The notes beneath the pieces were generated by a model that was given only the letters and a program-made list of their open reading frames with translations, did no database searches and was not told the DNA's origin. Of a stretch of DNA of 64,000 bases, positions 1-7,928 are shown piece by piece (positions within the stretch are counted from its first letter, which is position 1; each line of letters starts with the position of its first letter). This DNA comes from Chryseobacterium defluvii (GTDB lineage Bacteria > Bacteroidota > Bacteroidia > Flavobacteriales > Weeksellaceae): assembly GCF_003634775.1 (NCBI RefSeq), contig NZ_RBXB01000002.1, positions 248,001 through 312,000 of the forward strand. Reading direction: 5' to 3'. A program made the position numbers and the translations under genes.

Positions 1-1215
1 ATGTATATGAAGTCCAAAGAGATTTTCGGTAAGAAAAGCATCGAAGCAAAACAAAGCATGCAGACCTATACCATGATCAATGATTTAATTCCTAATATGG
101 TTAAATTATTGAACGGTAAATCTGTTACAGCGGAAAATATTGCTGCTATAAAACCATCAACGGATCAAAAAGATGCCATTGCCCTTCAGATTTTAAATCA
201 GGTAGCTCAAAGCCCGGAATTCAAAGGGAAATCTACTGCTGATTTTGAAAAAGAAATGAAATCGCAAATGAAAGAGGCAATTGACCATTTCGGGCCTCAA
301 TCCAAGCAATATGATGTAAACTACGATCCAAGAAAGGAAATCGTAGGAGATAACTATGAGGATTATTCTGAAAAAAACTATGGGAATAACCACTATGAAG
401 GACCTGATGCAGAACATGGAACTCACGTTGCGGGTATCATTGCCGGACTTCCTCAAGGAAAAGAAGTTCAGTACGGTGTTGCTTCAAGAGTAGCGAAGAT
501 CATGTCTGTAAGAACAGTTCCAAATGGTGACGAAAGAGATAAAGACGTTGCGAATGCGATCAGATATGCAGTAGATAACGGAGCCAAAATTTTAAATATG
601 AGCTTTGGTAAACCGGTTTCTCCGGGGAAAAATGTAGTTTGGGATGCATTTAAATATGCTCAGGATAAAGGAGTTCTTTTGGTGAAAGCTGCAGGAAACG
701 AAAATGAAGATGTGGCTGAGCATCTTGCTTATCCTACTAACTTTAAAAATGTTACAGATGAGAAACCATTTGTAAACAATGTTATCGTGGTGGGAGCAAG
801 TACCAACAGAAACAATGAGCTTAGGGCTGGTTTCTCTAACTTCAACAAAAAGATGGTAAATGTATTCGCTCCGGGTGAAGAAATCTATTCTACCGTTCCG
901 AAAAACGAATACAGATATCTTCAGGGAACTTCAATGGCTTCTCCTGTTGTAGCTGGTGCTGCTGCGGTTCTGTTATCCTATATGCCAACTCTTAAACCGG
1001 ATCAGGTAATTGAATCTTTAGTAAAATCAAGTAATCCGAACACCGAAAACCAATTCGGAGATTTCTCTCAGTCGGGGGGTGTTATAGATCTGAAAAAAGC
1101 TGCTGAATATGCTTATGCTAATTTTTATAACGGAAAATCATCTTCAGGTGCTAAAAAAGCTGTAAAACCTGCAAAGAAAGTTAAAAAGCCTGCCGGAAAA
1201 GCCATTAAGCTATAA
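1..1215 (+). CDS. S8 family serine peptidase (subtilase), 5'-truncated by the window edge
   Basis: Secreted or cell-envelope subtilisin-like protease. The catalytic His lies in GTHVAG at about residue 142, the oxyanion Asn in AAGNENED, and the catalytic Ser in GTSMASP at about residue 311. No Asp motif (D-S/T-G) occurs before the His, so the N-terminal part, with signal peptide and catalytic Asp, must lie upstream of the window. The ATG at base 1 is therefore probably internal. The C-terminus ends in a Lys/Ala/Pro-rich tail of about 25 residues, which is basic and unlike the catalytic domain. A hairpin terminator follows closely. Family assignment is secure; substrate and export route are unknown. 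Confidence 0.9.
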   Translation: MYMKSKEIFGKKSIEAKQSMQTYTMINDLIPNMVKLLNGKSVTAENIAAIKPSTDQKDAIALQILNQVAQSPEFKGKSTADFEKEMKSQMKEAIDHFGPQSKQYDVNYDPRKEIVGDNYEDYSEKNYGNNHYEGPDAEHGTHVAGIIAGLPQGKEVQYGVASRVAKIMSVRTVPNGDERDKDVANAIRYAVDNGAKILNMSFGKPVSPGKNVVWDAFKYAQDKGVLLVKAAGNENEDVAEHLAYPTNFKNVTDEKPFVNNVIVVGASTNRNNELRAGFSNFNKKMVNVFAPGEEIYSTVPKNEYRYLQGTSMASPVVAGAAAVLLSYMPTLKPDQVIESLVKSSNPNTENQFGDFSQSGGVIDLKKAAEYAYANFYNGKSSSGAKKAVKPAKKVKKPAGKAIKL

Positions 1216-1240
1216 AATAAATACTTATAATAAATTTACA

Positions 1241-1280
1241 ACAGAAAAAGTTCCAATCTTTGGGACTTTTTCTGTTTTTT
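1241..1280 (+). terminator. Rho-independent terminator after the subtilase
   Basis: An inverted repeat with arms ACAGAAAAAG and CTTTTTCTGT surrounds a short loop and runs into a T-tract. It lies directly after the protease stop codon. Confidence 0.7.
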
Positions 1281-1334
1281 TATGATTTTGGCACGGTTTT
1301 TTGTAACTTTATAATATCTAAATAATAAACAGAT

Positions 1335-1826
1335 ATGAAAAAGTTACTACTTGCAGGAATGTTGGGAACATCACTTTTTGCAGTGTCTTGTTCCTCCGTT
1401 AACAATGCAAAAACATCACAAAATCAGAGAGCGGAATTCCTTAAATTAAAAGGAGATTGGCAAATCGTAAGCATTGATTACGATAAAAAGTATAAAATCA
1501 AACCTTTTGATGAGGGTGCAGATGCCCAGTGCTTTGTAGGAAGCCACTGGAGATTAATCCCTAATAACTATACAGGAGCATACACTTTAAACGGTGGTGG
1601 ATCTTGTCCTACTGTAACACAACCGATCAAAATTGATGCAACAGGAGGAAATACTTTCTCGTTCAAGAAAATTGCACCGGATACAAAAGCAAAGCAAAAT
1701 ACCGCAGGATACACTTTAAACCTGATCAACCAGACTACAGACCAGTTTTCGCTTGAACAGAATGTTCCTTTTGATGGAAGCACCGTAAGGGTAGTGTATA
1801 ATTTTCAGAGAACAGGAATGAAATAA
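1335..1826 (+). CDS. Lipocalin-like lipoprotein
   Basis: Small lipoprotein of 163 aa. The N-terminal signal peptide ends in a lipobox AVSC (Cys about 19). The mature part begins with the lipocalin-type start GDWQIVS (G-x-W), followed by a beta-rich chain with Cys in DAQCF and GGSCP that could form a disulfide. Bacteroidota carry many such short lipocalin-family lipoproteins, usually without known ligands. Only 22 nt separate it from the OmpA-family gene downstream, so the two are probably co-transcribed. The lipoprotein call is firm; the lipocalin fold is inferred from the G-x-W motif and length. Confidence 0.75.
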   Translation: MKKLLLAGMLGTSLFAVSCSSVNNAKTSQNQRAEFLKLKGDWQIVSIDYDKKYKIKPFDEGADAQCFVGSHWRLIPNNYTGAYTLNGGGSCPTVTQPIKIDATGGNTFSFKKIAPDTKAKQNTAGYTLNLINQTTDQFSLEQNVPFDGSTVRVVYNFQRTGMK

Positions 1827-1848
1827 TTAATGATAAATATTAAATAAG

Positions 1849-2538
1849 ATGAAATTTAACAAAACATATATCGGAGCATTATTCTTATCATCCGCATTGT
1901 TGCTAACAAGCTGTGAGGCTGTTCAGAACTCAAATCACCAACAAAGAGGTACTGCAGTAGGAGCGGCTTCGGGAGCAGTAATTGGAGGGATCTTAGGAAA
2001 TAATGTCGGAAAAGGTAAAAATGCTGCTTTAGGAGCTGTATTAGGAGGAATTATAGGTGGGGTAGCCGGTAACGTTATCGGTTCTAAAATGGATAAGCAG
2101 GCTAAAGAAATTAAAGAAACCTTACCAGGAGCTGAAGTAGAGAGAGTAGGAGATGGTATTAAAATTACCATGAGTGAAAGTATTGTAAACTTCGCTTTTG
2201 ACTCATCAGATCTTACCGCTGCAGCGAAAACAAACTTAGATAAACTGGCTCAGGTTCTTATCAATAATCCGGATACCAACATCAATATTTATGGTCATAC
2301 CGACAGTAAAGGGTCAGATGATTATAACATGAAATTATCAGAAAGAAGAGCCAATTCCGTAAAAGCATATTTATCGGCTAAAGGTATTGCTTCAAGCAGA
2401 TTGTTTGCCATGGGAGAAGGAGAAGGCATGCCGGTAGCTACTAATGACACAGACGAAGGAAGAGCTAAGAACAGAAGAGTGGAATTTGCGATTACTGCTA
2501 ACGAAAAAATGATTAATGATGCCCAACAGGGTCAATAG
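1849..2538 (+). CDS. OmpA family lipoprotein with glycine zipper
   Basis: Outer-membrane lipoprotein of 229 aa. It has a signal peptide with lipobox LTSC (Cys about 22), then a glycine-zipper segment at residues about 38-78 with repeated GxxxG spacing, then an OmpA C-terminal peptidoglycan-binding domain at about 110-222. That domain carries the motifs NIYGHTDSKG, LSERRANSVKAYL and GRAKNRRVEF. It most likely anchors the outer membrane to peptidoglycan, as YiaD-type proteins do. It follows the lipocalin-like gene by 22 nt and is closed by a hairpin terminator at about 2571. Confidence 0.9.
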   Translation: MKFNKTYIGALFLSSALLLTSCEAVQNSNHQQRGTAVGAASGAVIGGILGNNVGKGKNAALGAVLGGIIGGVAGNVIGSKMDKQAKEIKETLPGAEVERVGDGIKITMSESIVNFAFDSSDLTAAAKTNLDKLAQVLINNPDTNINIYGHTDSKGSDDYNMKLSERRANSVKAYLSAKGIASSRLFAMGEGEGMPVATNDTDEGRAKNRRVEFAITANEKMINDAQQGQ

Positions 2539-2570
2539 TTAATTTAAACATATAAATATTTTCTTAAAAG

Positions 2571-2592
2571 ACCGCTTCGGCGGTTTTTTTTG
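2571..2592 (+). terminator. Rho-independent terminator after the OmpA lipoprotein
   Basis: The stem ACCGC-TTCG-GCGGT has a stable TTCG tetraloop and is followed directly by a run of T. Confidence 0.85.
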
Positions 2593-2621
2593 TATTTTTA
2601 TGCTATAAATTTTGAAATCAC

Positions 2622-2629
2622 TATTTTTG
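2622..2629 (+). promoter_or_regulatory. Candidate -7 promoter element of the DprE-like cassette
   Basis: TATTTTTG matches the Bacteroidota sigma-A -7 consensus TAnnTTTG, 17 nt before the ATG of the UbiA gene and just after a terminator. No well-spaced TTG (-33) element is evident. Confidence 0.4.
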
Positions 2630-2646
2630 CAATTGAAATAACATAA

Positions 2647-3534
2647 ATGAAGAAATATCTGAAATTGCTGCGTGTAGAGCAATGGGTGAAGAATCTTTTT
2701 GTCTTTGTCCCGTTGTTTTTTTCCGGCAATATTACCAATCTGGATCTGCTTACCAAAAGTATATTTGCTTTTATCATATTTTCCCTCGCCGCCAGTGTAG
2801 TCTATATCCTTAATGATTATAACGATATTGAAGCGGATAAAAAACATCCTGAAAAAAGAAGAAGACCTTTAGCCAGCGGAGCTATTTCAAAATCACAAGC
2901 GATAGGAATCCTAATAGGGTTAATTGCAGCTGACATTGCCCTTGTGTTTTTTGCCCAGGCTTATTTTCATAAGAGTTTGTGGAAGTTTGCTACCATCATC
3001 CTGTTTTATTTTGTGATGAATATTGCTTATACATTTAAGCTAAAACACGTTCCGATTATTGATATTTTTATTATTGCTATCGGGTTTGTCCTGAGAGTAT
3101 TGGCGGGAGGATATATTACGGGGATCAGCATTTCTCAATGGGCTATCCTGCTGACATTCGTTTTAGCTTTGGTTTTAGCGATTGGAAAAAGAAGGGGAGA
3201 GCTTATTAATGCTCAGGTTTCAGGAAAAACAAGAAGAGCACTGGACGGATATAATGTACAGTTCGCAGATATTGCGCTCTCCATATCCGTAACATTAGCC
3301 ATTGTTTGTTACCTGATGTTTACGCTATCACCGGAGGTGCAGGACAGATTTCATGAAAGGGTATTTTACACGGTTATTTTCGTAGTATTTGCATTCTTAA
3401 GGTATCTGCAACAGACATTGGTGTATAACAGGACGGAATCCCCTACAAAAATTGTTTACAGGGACAGATATATACAGGTCACCTTATTATTGTGGGTTGC
3501 TGCATTTTTAATTCAAATTTATTTTAAAAAATGA
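2647..3534 (+). CDS. UbiA-superfamily polyprenyl-phosphate phosphoribosyltransferase-like protein
   Basis: Integral membrane prenyltransferase of 295 aa with about 8-9 hydrophobic helices. The Asp-rich motif LNDYNDIEADKKHPEKRRRP (residues about 56-75) matches the N-D-x2-D-x3-D-x2-HP-x-KR form found in decaprenyl-phosphate 5-phosphoribosyltransferases (Rv3806c type), not that of quinone-biosynthesis UbiA. The later GKRRGEL also fits this subfamily. The expected reaction is transfer of phosphoribose from PRPP to polyprenyl phosphate at the inner membrane. It overlaps the DprE1-like gene by 4 nt (3531-3534), so translation is coupled, and it heads a four-gene unit with DprE1-like, DprE2-like and HAD phosphatase genes. 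Substrate is inferred from subfamily and context. Confidence 0.85.
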   Translation: MKKYLKLLRVEQWVKNLFVFVPLFFSGNITNLDLLTKSIFAFIIFSLAASVVYILNDYNDIEADKKHPEKRRRPLASGAISKSQAIGILIGLIAADIALVFFAQAYFHKSLWKFATIILFYFVMNIAYTFKLKHVPIIDIFIIAIGFVLRVLAGGYITGISISQWAILLTFVLALVLAIGKRRGELINAQVSGKTRRALDGYNVQFADIALSISVTLAIVCYLMFTLSPEVQDRFHERVFYTVIFVVFAFLRYLQQTLVYNRTESPTKIVYRDRYIQVTLLLWVAAFLIQIYFKK

Positions 3535-4847
3535 AGCCGAATTTTATACAGAAGGTTACAAACTGGGGCAATTATCCTATAGTGGAGAAAGAAATGAAGT
3601 CTGATGACAGCTTCAGCAAAATAAAAGAATTTGTACTAAGCCATAATGAAGTCATTGCAAGAGGAAACGGAAGATGCTATGGAGACGCTTCGTTGGGAGA
3701 ACATATATTTTCTACAAAAAAACTCAATAAACTTATCAGTTTCGACCGTTTAAACGGGATCATTGAATGCGAGTCAGGAGTATTGCTTTCAGAAGTTCTG
3801 GAGGTAACGGTTCCGCAGGGATATTTTCTTTATGTAACCCCGGGAACTAAGTTTGTGTCTGTGGGGGGAGCAATTGCATCAGATGTTCATGGTAAAAACC
3901 ATCATGCAGAAGGCTGTTTTTCAGAATATGTGATAGAATTCAAATTAATGAATGAAAATGGGGAAATCATTACTTGTTCGCGGGAAGAGAATTCAGATAA
4001 ATTTTGGGCGACTATCGGCGGAATGGGGCTTACCGGAATTATTTTGACGGCAAAGTTCAAACTTAAAAATATAGAAACAGCCTACATCCGTCAGGAAAGT
4101 ATAAAAGCCGAGAACCTTGATGAAATTTTCAAGCTGTTTGAAGAAAGTGAAAGCTGGACGTACACCGTTGCATGGATTGACTGCCTTCAGAAAGGTAAAA
4201 ATATAGGAAGAAGCATTTTAATGAGAGGAGAGCATGCTTTTCAGCACGAATTACCACAACATCTGGCCAAAACTCCGTTAAGGCTGAAAAAGAAATTCCA
4301 GCCAACGGTACCTTTCTATTTTCCTAATTTCGTTCTGAATGCTCTTACCGTAAAGATCTTTAACTTATTGTATTATAAAAAGCAGGCAAAAAAAGAGGTG
4401 AAAAGCTTTATTGATTACGAAACCTTTTTCTATCCCCTGGATGCAATTAATGATTGGAATAAAATTTACGGAAAGTCAGGATTTATCCAATATCAGATGG
4501 TTATTCCAAAAGAAACCGGAAAAGAAGGGATGAAAAAAATTCTGGAAACTATTGCGAATAGTGGAAATGGTTCTTTTCTGGCTGTATTAAAGCTGTTTGG
4601 TAAAAACAACCCGGAAGCTTATAATTCGTTTCCTTTTGAAGGGTACACCCTGGCGTTAGATTTTAAGGTGAATTCAAAACTGAAAAGGCTGATTGATCAG
4701 TTGGATGAGATTGTTCAGGAATTCGGAGGAAGGATTTATCTGACGAAAGACAGCATGAGCCGATCTTCATTAACCAATTACCTTAAAAATGTTCAAAATC
4801 CTAAATTTGTGTCCTTACAGCACAAAAGAATCATAAATAATAACTAG
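3531..4847 (+). CDS. FAD-binding oxidoreductase, DprE1-like (polyprenyl-phospho-ribose 2'-oxidase-like)
   Basis: Vanillyl-alcohol-oxidase-type FAD enzyme of 438 aa. The FAD-binding region has ARGNGRCYGD (residues about 43-52), TPGTKFVSVGGAIASD, and DVHGKNHH at about 118-125, almost identical to the mycobacterial DprE1 DIHGKNHH block. FWATIGGMGLTGII follows. The C-terminal domain carries YLTKDS with Lys406, matching the DprE1 active-site lysine region. DprE1 oxidises the 2'-OH of decaprenyl-phospho-ribose, and DprE2 then reduces the ketone to give the arabinose epimer. The neighbours support the same reaction pair. At the position I align with mycobacterial Cys387, the target of covalent benzothiazinones, this protein has Ala375 in the segment LALDF. 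No signal peptide. Confidence 0.88.
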   Translation: MKPNFIQKVTNWGNYPIVEKEMKSDDSFSKIKEFVLSHNEVIARGNGRCYGDASLGEHIFSTKKLNKLISFDRLNGIIECESGVLLSEVLEVTVPQGYFLYVTPGTKFVSVGGAIASDVHGKNHHAEGCFSEYVIEFKLMNENGEIITCSREENSDKFWATIGGMGLTGIILTAKFKLKNIETAYIRQESIKAENLDEIFKLFEESESWTYTVAWIDCLQKGKNIGRSILMRGEHAFQHELPQHLAKTPLRLKKKFQPTVPFYFPNFVLNALTVKIFNLLYYKKQAKKEVKSFIDYETFFYPLDAINDWNKIYGKSGFIQYQMVIPKETGKEGMKKILETIANSGNGSFLAVLKLFGKNNPEAYNSFPFEGYTLALDFKVNSKLKRLIDQLDEIVQEFGGRIYLTKDSMSRSSLTNYLKNVQNPKFVSLQHKRIINNN

Positions 4848-4850
4848 CCA

Positions 4851-5576
4851 ATGATAGTTCTGGGAAGTACGTCTGAAGTAGCACAGGCTTTTGTGGAAAA
4901 AGCGCTTCAGGAAGGCGAAAAATTTGAAAAAATATACCTTTTTACCTCAAATAAAGAAACTACTGAAAGATTTGCGAGACATATTGATGTGAAATTTCTT
5001 CAGCAATCCGAAGTCATTGAGCTGGATTTATTAAAAGAAATCGATTATAATGCTTTTGATACCATCCAATCCAACCTTTTATTTTGTGCCACAGGATATT
5101 TAGGAGAAGGGACAGAGGAAGGGCTGTATGACAATAAAAATACAGACAGGATCATCGATATCAATTATTCCAAACTCGTTCCGGTGATCAATTATTTTGC
5201 TCAAAAATTTGAAAGCAGGAGATCGGGAACGATTATCGGATTATCTTCTGTAGCAGGAGACAGGGGAAGGCAGAGCAATTTTATTTACGGAAGCGCAAAA
5301 GCGGCTTTTACAGCGTATTTAAGTGGTTTGAGAAATTACCTGTTTGATAAAAAAGTTCATGTATTGACGATCAAGCCCGGATTTATGGCTACAAAAATGA
5401 CAGAAGGACTTCCATTAAACCCAAAATTGACGGCTACTCCAAAACAGGCGGCAGACTGTATTTATAAAGCTTATAAAAAACAAAAGGATGTTGCATACGT
5501 TTTACCAGTTTGGGGCGTTATTATGATGATCATAAGAAATATTCCTGAATTTATTTTCAAAAAATTAAAGCTTTAA
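4851..5576 (+). CDS. SDR family oxidoreductase, DprE2-like
   Basis: Short-chain dehydrogenase of 241 aa. The N-terminal nucleotide-binding segment is MIVLGSTSEVAQ, a variant of the Rossmann glycine motif as in DprE2. The catalytic Ser is in GLSSVAGDRG and the Tyr and Lys in YGSAKAAF. A hydrophobic C-terminal helix may bring it to the membrane. It starts 3 nt after the DprE1-like stop and is followed 4 nt later by the HAD gene. The predicted job is NAD(P)H reduction of the polyprenyl-phospho-2-keto-ribose made by the preceding oxidase. Family is certain; the substrate is inferred from the operon. Confidence 0.85.
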   Translation: MIVLGSTSEVAQAFVEKALQEGEKFEKIYLFTSNKETTERFARHIDVKFLQQSEVIELDLLKEIDYNAFDTIQSNLLFCATGYLGEGTEEGLYDNKNTDRIIDINYSKLVPVINYFAQKFESRRSGTIIGLSSVAGDRGRQSNFIYGSAKAAFTAYLSGLRNYLFDKKVHVLTIKPGFMATKMTEGLPLNPKLTATPKQAADCIYKAYKKQKDVAYVLPVWGVIMMIIRNIPEFIFKKLKL

Positions 5577-5580
5577 AAGA

Positions 5581-6168
5581 ATGAAAAAATTGTATTGTTT
5601 TGATTTTGATGGTACTATAACGTATAAAGATACCATGTTCATGTATCTTAAATTTTATGACCCTACCAAATTCAGATTACAATTTATTAAACACGTTCCG
5701 CTTTTCATTTTATTAAAATTAAAGCTTGCCGAAACTGAAAAAGTAAAAAAAAGTTTCATTGGTTCTATTCTTAAAGGGCAGACTCAGGAAAAGATAGAAA
5801 AGAAATCCAAAGAGTTTTTTGAGCACAACTATCCTAAGATCGTTCGTGAAAATGCTTTGGATTTTATCAATAATATGGATCGCAGTAATACAAAAAGTCT
5901 ATTGGTTACTGCATCCTTGGATATTTGGGCAAAACCTTTTGCCGATGCATTGCAAATGCAGTTGGTTTCTACAAAAGCCGAATTCAAAAATGGAGTGTTC
6001 ACCGGAAACTTTATCGGCAAAAACTGCAACGGAAAAGAAAAGCTGGTAAGGATAAAAGAAGAGATCAGTGATTCTAAATTCGATAAGATCATTGCTTTTG
6101 GAGACACTTCCGGAGACAAGTATATGCTTAAATGGGCAAATGAAGGTCATTACCAATTTTTTCACTAA
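5581..6168 (+). CDS. HAD-IB family hydrolase (predicted lipid-linked phospho-sugar phosphatase)
   Basis: HAD phosphatase of 195 aa with motif I FDFDGTIT (nucleophile Asp about 8, acid Asp about 10), motif II around LLVTASLD, and motif III GDTSGDKYML. A C1 helical cap lies between motifs I and II, as in phosphoserine phosphatase-like HAD-IB enzymes. It is the last gene of the tight UbiA/DprE1/DprE2 unit. In mycobacteria a PAP2-type enzyme (Rv3807c) is thought to remove the 5-phosphate of decaprenyl-phospho-ribose-5-phosphate. This unrelated HAD enzyme could do that step here. HAD family is clear; the substrate is an inference from gene order only. Confidence 0.85.
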   Translation: MKKLYCFDFDGTITYKDTMFMYLKFYDPTKFRLQFIKHVPLFILLKLKLAETEKVKKSFIGSILKGQTQEKIEKKSKEFFEHNYPKIVRENALDFINNMDRSNTKSLLVTASLDIWAKPFADALQMQLVSTKAEFKNGVFTGNFIGKNCNGKEKLVRIKEEISDSKFDKIIAFGDTSGDKYMLKWANEGHYQFFH

Positions 6169-6191
6169 TTTTGGATGGTAAAAATGTAACA

Positions 6192-6668
6192 ATGAATAAA
6201 TTGCTTGTTTGGAGTTTTGCAATCATGATGAGCTGTGCAAACACACCGTCCCCAACCTCTCAAAAATCTCAGAGTATGCAGACCAGTGCTGAAATTCTTG
6301 TGTCAGAATCACAGGGCGGAACAGAACGTCCCGGATTTGTTATTTTAAAAAACGAACAGGAGTTTCAGAAAGCTGTTCAGGGCGGTAATTTTACAATTGC
6401 AGAGGCGGGCAAAGAACAGGCTGTGGATTATCCGGATTTTCCTAAAAATAAAAAAGTTATTTTATATAATATGGGAGAATTCAGATCGGGAGACCATAGA
6501 ATCGCAGAAATAAAAAGTATTTCGGTGAAAAATAATATATTGTATGTAGAAGTTCCACCCTATGTTTCAGGAGGTATGGAAATACAGGTGATTTCAAAAC
6601 CGTGGATCATCTTTGCCGTTCCTTCGGATTATCAGTTCAATTCCGTAGAATTAAAATATTCAAAGTAA
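6192..6668 (+). CDS. Lipoprotein, PrcB C-terminal domain-like
   Basis: Predicted lipoprotein of about 158 aa. I chose the ATG at 6192 over the in-frame TTG at 6171 because it begins a clean signal peptide MNKLLVWSFAIMMSC with lipobox Cys at about 15. The second half, with GEFRSGDHRIAEIKSISV, then LYVEVPPYVSGGM and a terminal segment SKPWIIFAVP, resembles the small beta domain of PrcB-type protease-complex proteins. That resemblance is by eye and moderate. It starts 24 nt after the HAD gene and ends 16 nt before the cysteine desulfurase gene, so it may be read with either. Role unknown. Confidence 0.65.
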   Translation: MNKLLVWSFAIMMSCANTPSPTSQKSQSMQTSAEILVSESQGGTERPGFVILKNEQEFQKAVQGGNFTIAEAGKEQAVDYPDFPKNKKVILYNMGEFRSGDHRIAEIKSISVKNNILYVEVPPYVSGGMEIQVISKPWIIFAVPSDYQFNSVELKYSK

Positions 6669-6683
6669 AAAGTAAAAGTAAAA

Positions 6684-7859
6684 ATGAATAAAGTATATTT
6701 AGATAACGCTGCAACAACACCTATTTCAGAAGAAGTTATTGATGCCATGGTAAGCATCATGAAAACCAACTTTGGAAATCCTTCCTCCACGCACAGCTTT
6801 GGACAGGAAGCAAAAATCCTGATTGAAAATGTAAGAAGGCAGGTTGCAGATTATCTTCACGTTACTCCCGCTGAAATTATCTTTACTTCATGCGGAACAG
6901 AATCAAATAATATGATTATCAAATCCTCTGTAGAACATCTTGGTGTAGAGAGGATCATCAGTTCTCCTTTGGAACACAAGTGTGTTTCTGAAAGTATTTT
7001 GGATATGAAGAACAGAAAAGGAGTGGAAGTGGCTTACATCCGCCCCAACGGAAAAGGAGATATTGATCTTAATAGATTAGAAGAATTATTAAAATCTTCA
7101 GATAAAAAAACTTTAGTGAGCCTGATGCATGCCAATAATGAAATCGGAAATATTGCTGATATCAAAAAAATTGCGGAATTATGTAAAGCGCATCACGCCC
7201 TTTTCCATTCTGATACCGTACAAACAATGGCTCATATGAACCTTGATTTTTCTGATATTTCTGTTGATTTTGCTTCCTGCAGTGCTCATAAATTCCATGG
7301 GCCAAAAGGGGTCGGGTTTGCCTTCATCAGAAAAGCAACCGGTTTAAAAGGAATTATCACCGGAGGACCTCAGGAAAGAAGCTTGAGAGCCGGAACAGAG
7401 AATGTAAGCGGTATCGTAGGATTAGGAAAAGCGCTGGAGTTATCTCTTCATCATATGGAAGCTTATACCAACCATATGCAGGGGATTAAAGATTATGCGA
7501 TTGAAAGATTATCTGCAGAAATTCCGGGAATTAAATTTAATGGAAGAAGTGCAGAAAAAGAAAATAGCCTCTATACGGTTTTAAGTGCATTATTGCCCTA
7601 CAAAAATCCTTTGATAGGCCTTCAGCTGGATATGAAAGGAGTGGCGGTTTCCCAGGGAAGCGCATGTTCTTCAGGAGCCTCAAAGCCTTCAATGGTTATG
7701 ATGATGGTTTTATCTGAGGATGAAATGGATCATTGTACGCCATTACGTATATCATTCAGTCATATGACTACTAAAGAAGATATTGATGCTTTAGTAACTG
7801 CCCTGAAAGAAATTTCAGATGATTTCGTTATAGAAAAAACAAATGCTGAACATAGATAG
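6684..7859 (+). CDS. Cysteine desulfurase family protein
   Basis: PLP-dependent class V aminotransferase-fold enzyme of 391 aa, close to NifS/IscS in length. It starts VYLDNAATTP, has the PLP-binding His and Asp region (HANNEIGN, HSDTVQTM), and the Schiff-base lysine in SAHKFHGPKGVG at about residue 206. The persulfide-forming cysteine is in SQGSACSSG at about residue 327. It mobilises sulfur from cysteine for Fe-S clusters, tRNA thiolation or other sulfur pathways. No isc or suf genes adjoin it, so the acceptor is unknown. It may be the end of the transcript that includes the PrcB-like gene. Confidence 0.92.
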   Translation: MNKVYLDNAATTPISEEVIDAMVSIMKTNFGNPSSTHSFGQEAKILIENVRRQVADYLHVTPAEIIFTSCGTESNNMIIKSSVEHLGVERIISSPLEHKCVSESILDMKNRKGVEVAYIRPNGKGDIDLNRLEELLKSSDKKTLVSLMHANNEIGNIADIKKIAELCKAHHALFHSDTVQTMAHMNLDFSDISVDFASCSAHKFHGPKGVGFAFIRKATGLKGIITGGPQERSLRAGTENVSGIVGLGKALELSLHHMEAYTNHMQGIKDYAIERLSAEIPGIKFNGRSAEKENSLYTVLSALLPYKNPLIGLQLDMKGVAVSQGSACSSGASKPSMVMMMVLSEDEMDHCTPLRISFSHMTTKEDIDALVTALKEISDDFVIEKTNAEHR

Positions 7860-7878
7860 GCTTATCGCTTAAAAGTCT

Positions 7879-7886
7879 TAATTTTG
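7879..7886 (+). promoter_or_regulatory. Candidate -7 promoter element of the thioredoxin gene
   Basis: TAATTTTG fits TAnnTTTG, 43 nt upstream of the thioredoxin ATG in the gap after the cysteine desulfurase gene. Confidence 0.4.
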
Positions 7887-7928
7887 AACTGTAGAATTAA
7901 ATATAAAATTAATTAAATAAAAAATAAA

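Noticed and set aside
1935..2171. Minus-strand Pro-rich open frame
   Set aside because: It is the mirror of the Gly-rich zipper in the OmpA-family gene.
2539..2847. Minus-strand open frame of 102 codons
   Set aside because: It lies antisense to the UbiA gene and across a terminator, with no family resemblance.
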